Assembly (NCBI RefSeq): GCF_024138395.1
Contig: NZ_JAMYDU010000001.1
Coordinates: 434,001-498,000 of the forward strand
Length of the DNA stretch: 64,000 nt
Source of the DNA: Pseudomonas mandelii
GTDB lineage: Bacteria > Pseudomonadota > Gammaproteobacteria > Pseudomonadales > Pseudomonadaceae
Direction of reading: 5' to 3'
The translations under genes and the position numbers were made by a program. Positions within the stretch are counted from its first letter, which is position 1. Every line of letters begins with the position of its first letter. The notes beneath the pieces were generated by a model. That model saw only the letters and a program-made list of their open reading frames with translations. It ran no database searches and was not told the DNA's origin. Shown in pieces: positions 60,502-64,000 of the stretch.

Positions 60502-62934
60502 ATGCATTCGCCACCATTGCTCGCCCTGGCGCTGCTGTCTGCCTCCGCGCTCGGCTATGAGGTGCTGCTGCTGCGCCTGCTTTCGATCATCCAGTGGCAT
60601 CATTTCGCCTACATGATGATCAGCGTCGCGCTGCTCGGCTACGGCGCTGCCGGCACCGCCGTGGCGCTGGCGCGGCCTGTGCTGGCGCCGCGCTTCCGCG
60701 GCGTGTTCATCGGCGGCGCGGTGCTGTTCGGGCTGAGCGCCATCGCCTGCTTCAGCCTGGCCCAGCAGGTTCCGTTCAATCCCCTCGAGATCCTCTGGGA
60801 CGCGCGACAGTCGGCGCGCCTGCTGATGGTCTACCTGCTGCTGTTCGTGCCGTTCTTCTGCGCGGCGGTGTGCATCTGCCTGACCTTCACCTGCTTTCAG
60901 GAACAGATTCATCGGATCTACGCCTTTGACATTCTCGGTGCCGGCGTGGGCAGCCTCGCGATCGTCGCCGCGCTGTTCGCCCTGACGCCCGTCGATGCGC
61001 TGCGGCTGCTGGGTGGCACCGGCATCGCCGCCGGGGCGCTGGTCGGCATGACTTGCACGGGGCATAGGCGCTGGCTTGCGCCGTTGCTGCTGGCGGCGGC
61101 AGTCGCGGTGCCGGCCGGCGTGCCCGCGCGCTGGATCGCCCTGTCACCCTCCGAGTACAAGGAACTGAGCCAGACGCTGCGTATTAAGGATGCGCGCGCA
61201 ATCGCCCAGACCTGGAGTCCGCTGGGCCTGCTCACGGTCGTCGACAGCCCGACCATTCCCCTGCGCCACGCGCCGGGCCTAAGCCTCAACGCGACGCAGG
61301 AACCACCCGCACAACTGGCCATTTTCACCGACGGCGACGGCCTTTCCGTGCTGAACCGCTATGACGGGCGCCGCGAGCCGCTCGCCTATCTGGGCTACCT
61401 GACCTCGGCTCTGCCCTATCACCTGCTGCACCAACCCCGCGTGCTGGTGCTGGGCAGCGGCGCCGGCGCCGATGTGCTGCAGGCGATCTACCACGGCGCC
61501 AGCGCGGTGGATGCCATCGAACTGAACCCGCAGGTGATCGATCTGGTCCAGCGCCGCTTCGCCGACTTCTCCGGCAAGCCGTACAGCGCGCCCAACGTCC
61601 GTGTGCTGATCGGCGAGGCGCGCGGCCTGGTGGCTTCGCGCGGCGAGCCTTACGACCTGATCCAGATCGCCCTGCTGGACTCCTTCGGCACCGCCTCGGG
61701 CGGCCTGCATGCGCTGTCCGAGAACTACCTGTACACGGTGGATGCCTTCGCCGAGTACCTGCGCCATCTCGCGCCCGGCGGCCTGTTGGCCATCACCCGC
61801 TGGGTCACCCTGCCGCCCCGCGATGTTCCCAGGCTGCTGGCCACCGCGGCCGCGGCCATCGAGCACGACGGGCAGGCCAGCGCGGCGCACCGTATCGTCA
61901 TGATCCGCGGCTGGAAGACCGCGACGCTGCTGGTCAGCAACAAGGATTTCGACGACGCCGGCATCGCCGTGCTGCGGGAGTTCTGCCGGGCGCGCTCCTT
62001 CGACCTGGCCTACTACCCAGGGATGACCGTGGCCGAGGCGAACCGCTACAACCTGCTCGACCGGCCCTGGTTTTTCGAAGCGGCGCAGGCCCTGCTGTCC
62101 GACAAGCGCGCGGAGTTCCTGGCACGCTACAAGTTCGACGTGCGTCCGACCATGGATGACCGGCCGTATTTCTTCCACTTCTTCAAGTGGCGCTCGCTGC
62201 CGGAACTGCTGGCGCTGAAGGAGCAGGGCGGCCTGTCAATGCTGGAGTGGGGCTATCCGGTGCTGATCGCCACGCTGCTGCAGTCCAGCGTGGCCGCCGT
62301 GCTGCTGATCCTGGCGCCGCTATGGGTGGCGCGCCGGCGCCAGCGGCGCTCTCGGAATGCGGCTTTGACCAGGTTCGAACTTCGGGTCGTGTCCTACTTC
62401 GCCGCCATCGGCTTCGCCTTCATGTTCGTGGAAATCGCCTTCATTCAGAAGTTCACCCTTTTCCTCAGTCACCCGTTGTATTCGGTGGCGGTAACGCTCA
62501 GCGCGTTCCTGATCTTCGCTGGCCTGGGCAGCCGTTACTCCGGCCGGCGGCGGGGGGACATTGGAACGGGTGTGGGGCCCCGTTATCCGCTCGCGCGGCC
62601 AGTCCTGGCGATCTGCGCGATCGCCCTGCTCTACCTGATCGCCCTGCCCCCGTTGTTCCAGCTGCTGGCGCCAATGCAGACCCTCGCCAGGTTCGGCATC
62701 TGCGCCGCGCTGGTAGCGCCGCTGGCGTTCGCCATGGGCATGCCGTTTCCGCTCGGACTCGGGCGCGTCTCCGCGCGCGCCGAAGCACTGGTGCCGATCG
62801 CCTGGGGCGTCAACGCCAGCGTATCGGTGGTGGCGGCCGTGCTGGCGACCCTGCTGGCGATCCACTTGGGCTTCACCGTGGTGTTGCTGCTGGCGTTGCT
62901 GCTATATCTCGCGGCGGCGGCCGCGTTTCCCTGA
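60502..62934 (+). CDS. polytopic membrane protein with spermidine-synthase-like domain
   Basis: 810 aa. N-terminal helices (1-210: ALALLSASALGYEVLLLRLL; ARLLMVYLLLFVPFFCAAVC), a soluble SAM-dependent/spermidine-synthase-like domain (about 270-560) with motif VLVLGSGAGADVLQAI (314-329) and AIELNPQVIDL with acidic Glu340, and C-terminal helices (590-810: VSYFAAIGFAFMFVEIAFIQ; ALPPLFQLLAPMQTLARFGI). The GGAGG before the ATG lies within the end of the PCMT gene, so translation is coupled. Such fused proteins are known, but substrate is not. The pairing with an exported SAM-dependent methyltransferase is striking. Confidence 0.8.
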   Translation: MHSPPLLALALLSASALGYEVLLLRLLSIIQWHHFAYMMISVALLGYGAAGTAVALARPVLAPRFRGVFIGGAVLFGLSAIACFSLAQQVPFNPLEILWDARQSARLLMVYLLLFVPFFCAAVCICLTFTCFQEQIHRIYAFDILGAGVGSLAIVAALFALTPVDALRLLGGTGIAAGALVGMTCTGHRRWLAPLLLAAAVAVPAGVPARWIALSPSEYKELSQTLRIKDARAIAQTWSPLGLLTVVDSPTIPLRHAPGLSLNATQEPPAQLAIFTDGDGLSVLNRYDGRREPLAYLGYLTSALPYHLLHQPRVLVLGSGAGADVLQAIYHGASAVDAIELNPQVIDLVQRRFADFSGKPYSAPNVRVLIGEARGLVASRGEPYDLIQIALLDSFGTASGGLHALSENYLYTVDAFAEYLRHLAPGGLLAITRWVTLPPRDVPRLLATAAAAIEHDGQASAAHRIVMIRGWKTATLLVSNKDFDDAGIAVLREFCRARSFDLAYYPGMTVAEANRYNLLDRPWFFEAAQALLSDKRAEFLARYKFDVRPTMDDRPYFFHFFKWRSLPELLALKEQGGLSMLEWGYPVLIATLLQSSVAAVLLILAPLWVARRRQRRSRNAALTRFELRVVSYFAAIGFAFMFVEIAFIQKFTLFLSHPLYSVAVTLSAFLIFAGLGSRYSGRRRGDIGTGVGPRYPLARPVLAICAIALLYLIALPPLFQLLAPMQTLARFGICAALVAPLAFAMGMPFPLGLGRVSARAEALVPIAWGVNASVSVVAAVLATLLAIHLGFTVVLLLALLLYLAAAAAFP

Positions 62935-63003
62935 CCGCGGCGGTCCGGAGCGAAACGTCAACAGACCCTGGTGAGACGAATGGCCTGTTGGAACGCCGGC
63001 TGC

Positions 63004-63044
63004 CGATGGTGACCGGCAGAAACCGGCCAGAAGCGGACACTGGC
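63004..63044 (+). repeat. dispersed GGCAGAAATCGGCCA repeat, copy 9
   Basis: CGATGGTGACCGGCAGAAAC then CGGCCAGAAGCGGACACTGG, about 70 bases after the stop of the membrane synthase-like gene. It marks the right edge of the GC-rich island, as copy 8 marks the left. Confidence 0.75.
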
Positions 63045-63116
63045 CAGACACACAGCGCTGTAGGAGCGATGTGCCCACGCCGCTGAGATAAGGCAAATAT
63101 TCTTAAGGAGAAGGTC

Positions 63117-63194
63117 ATGTCAGATAAAGATCCTCCCGATCGGCAAGGACGAGAAATCTCTGGACCAGCGGGGCCAGGACGTGACTCCCGTTAG
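63117..63194 (+). CDS. 25-aa leader ORF before the small membrane protein
   Basis: AAGGAGAAGGTC is an unusually strong ribosome site directly before the ATG. The peptide begins MSDKDPPDRQGREISGPAGP and is hydrophilic and Gly/Pro/Arg-rich. Its TAG lies four bases before the ATG chosen for the membrane protein and overlaps an in-frame GTG alternative, so it may serve as a coupled leader. Function unknown. Confidence 0.45.
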   Translation: MSDKDPPDRQGREISGPAGPGRDSR

Positions 63195-63198
63195 GTTG

Positions 63199-63552
63199 CG
63201 AATGCGCCAGATCCTTCTTATCGCGTGCCTTGCATATCTGGCAACTCTTGTCGGCGCCTTTGTGGTCCTTGTGCTGCTGCCAACCTTCGAGGAAGTGGGC
63301 CGTCTTAAGCATGGGTGCTATCGAACAGACGCTTTGCTGCCCTACGTGGAATGCCGAGGTTTTTTTGCTTGGCCGCTCGCAAAAGTTGTACTTAATCTTC
63401 CCTATCAGGTCGTGTTTGTACCAATGTTTACGGTGTATACCGCTCCTGAGTTTGAACCGCGTCCGTTCTTGTTGCTCCTGAGCTTTGGTGTCCTGCTTTG
63501 GTTGCCCCTCATCTATTTGGGCTGGCGGGGCTTCCAACGAATCGCAACCTAA
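63199..63552 (+). CDS. small membrane protein, possible cassette gene, 117 aa
   Basis: Three hydrophobic segments (ILLIACLAYLATLVGAFVVL; VVLNLPYQVVFVPMFTVYTA; LLLLSFGVLLWLPLIYLGWR) around a cysteine-containing loop (LKHGCYRTDALLPYVECRGF). TTAGG lies before the ATG at 63199; a GTG at 63181 is an alternative start. The TAA stop falls inside an attC-like sequence. Lower GC than the island. Family not recognised. Confidence 0.6.
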   Translation, partial: RMRQILLIACLAYLATLVGAFVVLVLLPTFEEVGRLKHGCYRTDALLPYVECRGFFAWPLAKVVLNLPYQVVFVPMFTVYTAPEFEPRPFLLLLSFGVLLWLPLIYLGWRGFQRIAT

Positions 63553-63634
63553 CAAACGGTTCAAGGCCGTTCGCTTCGCTCATCGGATTCGCAATAGCTG
63601 CGCTTTTGTTCACCTGTGAGCTTAATCGTTATGA
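63547..63634 (+). other. attC-like sequence (possible integron cassette end)
   Basis: Begins ACCTAACAAACGGTTCAAGG and ends GAGCTTAATCGTTATGA. The left end fits the RYYYAAC core followed by a TTCAAG box; the right end has the complementary CTTAA box and GTTATGA, one base off GTTRRRY. Length is 88 bases, in range for attC. The stop codon of the membrane-protein gene lies in the left core, as is usual for cassettes. The central part is only weakly palindromic, and no integrase gene is in the window. Confidence 0.35.
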
Positions 63635-63740
63635 ATGTCTGCAATGGGTCGATAGCTGCCTGTCATACCGGTCCACTTCCGTCCAAAAGCTTTGGGATGA
63701 GCGCTGTTAAGGAGGTTCGCCGGCTACCACATCAGCACAT

Positions 63741-64000
63741 TCAAATTGCATCGGATTTCACCCCCTGCACCACGGGAAATCCGCGCAGCTTGGCCGACCA
63801 CGTCACCATCAGCGTGGCCACCAACAGCACCAGTAGTGCGGGAGGGAACGCTTCTACGCCGAGTCGGTCGAGTAGCAGACCTCCCACAATGCCCCCGCCA
63901 GCAATTGCGGTGTTCCAAGCAGTCACGAGCATGGATTGTGCGACATCTGACGCATCGCCAGCAGTTTGGGCCAATGCCGTTTGAAACAACGTCGCGGCAC
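63741..64000 (-). CDS. C-terminal end of an MFS transporter, 5' part outside window
   Basis: The frame is open to the window edge and ends in TGA at 63743-63741. The visible 85 residues have two helices: AWNTAIAGGGIVGGLLLDRL and PPALLVLLVATLMVTWSAKL, with the loop LGVEAF between them. GGGIVGGLLLDRLG is typical of helix 11 of AraJ/YdhP-type sugar or drug efflux MFS proteins. The specific substrate cannot be read from this end. Confidence 0.75.
   Translation of the reverse strand, partial: AATLFQTALAQTAGDASDVAQSMLVTAWNTAIAGGGIVGGLLLDRLGVEAFPPALLVLLVATLMVTWSAKLRGFPVVQGVKSDAI

Noticed and set aside
61279..62178. 299-codon - frame opposite the membrane spermidine-synthase-like gene
   Set aside because: Antisense shadow in very GC-rich DNA with no start signal.

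Overview
The window looks like chromosomal DNA of a Pseudomonas, most likely of the P. fluorescens group. Pointers are the polyamine gene layout (PuuA/B/C/D-type enzymes next to a PotGHI/PotF-type transporter), the many paired GTAGGAGCGAGGCTTGCCCG-type REP palindromes, the high GC with strong Shine-Dalgarno sequences, and the abundance of LysR/AraC regulators. No rRNA, tRNA, CRISPR array or intact transposase gene was seen.

Layout. 0-11 kb: polyamine catabolism and uptake. It holds a PuuR-like repressor cut by the window edge, gamma-glutamylputrescine oxidase, aldehyde dehydrogenase, gamma-glutamylputrescine synthetase, the divergent PuuD-type amidase, and a polyamine ABC transporter with its binding protein, all separated by REP pairs. 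11-14 kb: RNA 2',3'-cyclic phosphodiesterase, small conserved proteins, a lipoprotein, and a translationally coupled 34-aa/87-aa pair. 14-24.5 kb: a minus-strand envelope-polysaccharide locus. In transcription order it encodes a zinc-ribbon protein with a degenerate GGDEF domain, a membrane GT2 synthase, a TolC-like channel fused to a putative TIM-barrel domain, an HlyD-type adaptor, a sugar-nucleotide epimerase and, after a repeat, a GT4/debranching-enzyme fusion. The five upstream genes are 1-7 nt apart, so they probably form one synthesis-and-secretion machine. I recognise no named system with this set, and it is my first candidate for an undescribed system.

25-36.6 kb: ordinary accessory metabolism and regulation: DUF2238 membrane protein, LysR/azoreductase pair with a 14-bp inverted repeat, RidA, a second LysR, a GlxA-type regulator with two alpha/beta hydrolases and an exported cupin/carboxymuconolactone-decarboxylase protein, and an RclC-like/RclR-like pair. 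36.8-40 kb: an oxyanion-type (phosphonate/putative selenate) ABC importer with two permeases. 40-53 kb: small proteins, an exported EF-hand protein carrying four EGKCG motifs (like precursors of MNIO-modified copper-binding peptides, but without the modifying genes nearby), an MFS pump, an exported crotonase-like protein, alcohol dehydrogenase, tautomerase, an ABC exporter and an alpha/beta hydrolase.

53-64 kb is mosaic and looks acquired. An orphan SUKH-like protein, several gene remnants (GltS, a PCMT fragment, an ORF split by one stop) and copies of a dispersed GGCAGAAATCGGCCAAAAGC repeat surround a GC-rich four-gene island at 55.9-62.9 kb. The island has two divergent pairs: (i) a pyruvate-phosphate-dikinase-like protein lacking the PEP-binding barrel plus a 650-aa partner of unknown type with a PhoU/DUF47-like tail, and (ii) an exported protein-L-isoaspartate methyltransferase plus a polytopic membrane spermidine-synthase-like protein. 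A 300-bp piece of the methyltransferase gene is duplicated on the other side of the dikinase pair. The island is my second candidate for an undescribed system. The window ends with a small membrane-protein gene followed by an attC-like sequence and the 3' part of an MFS transporter gene.
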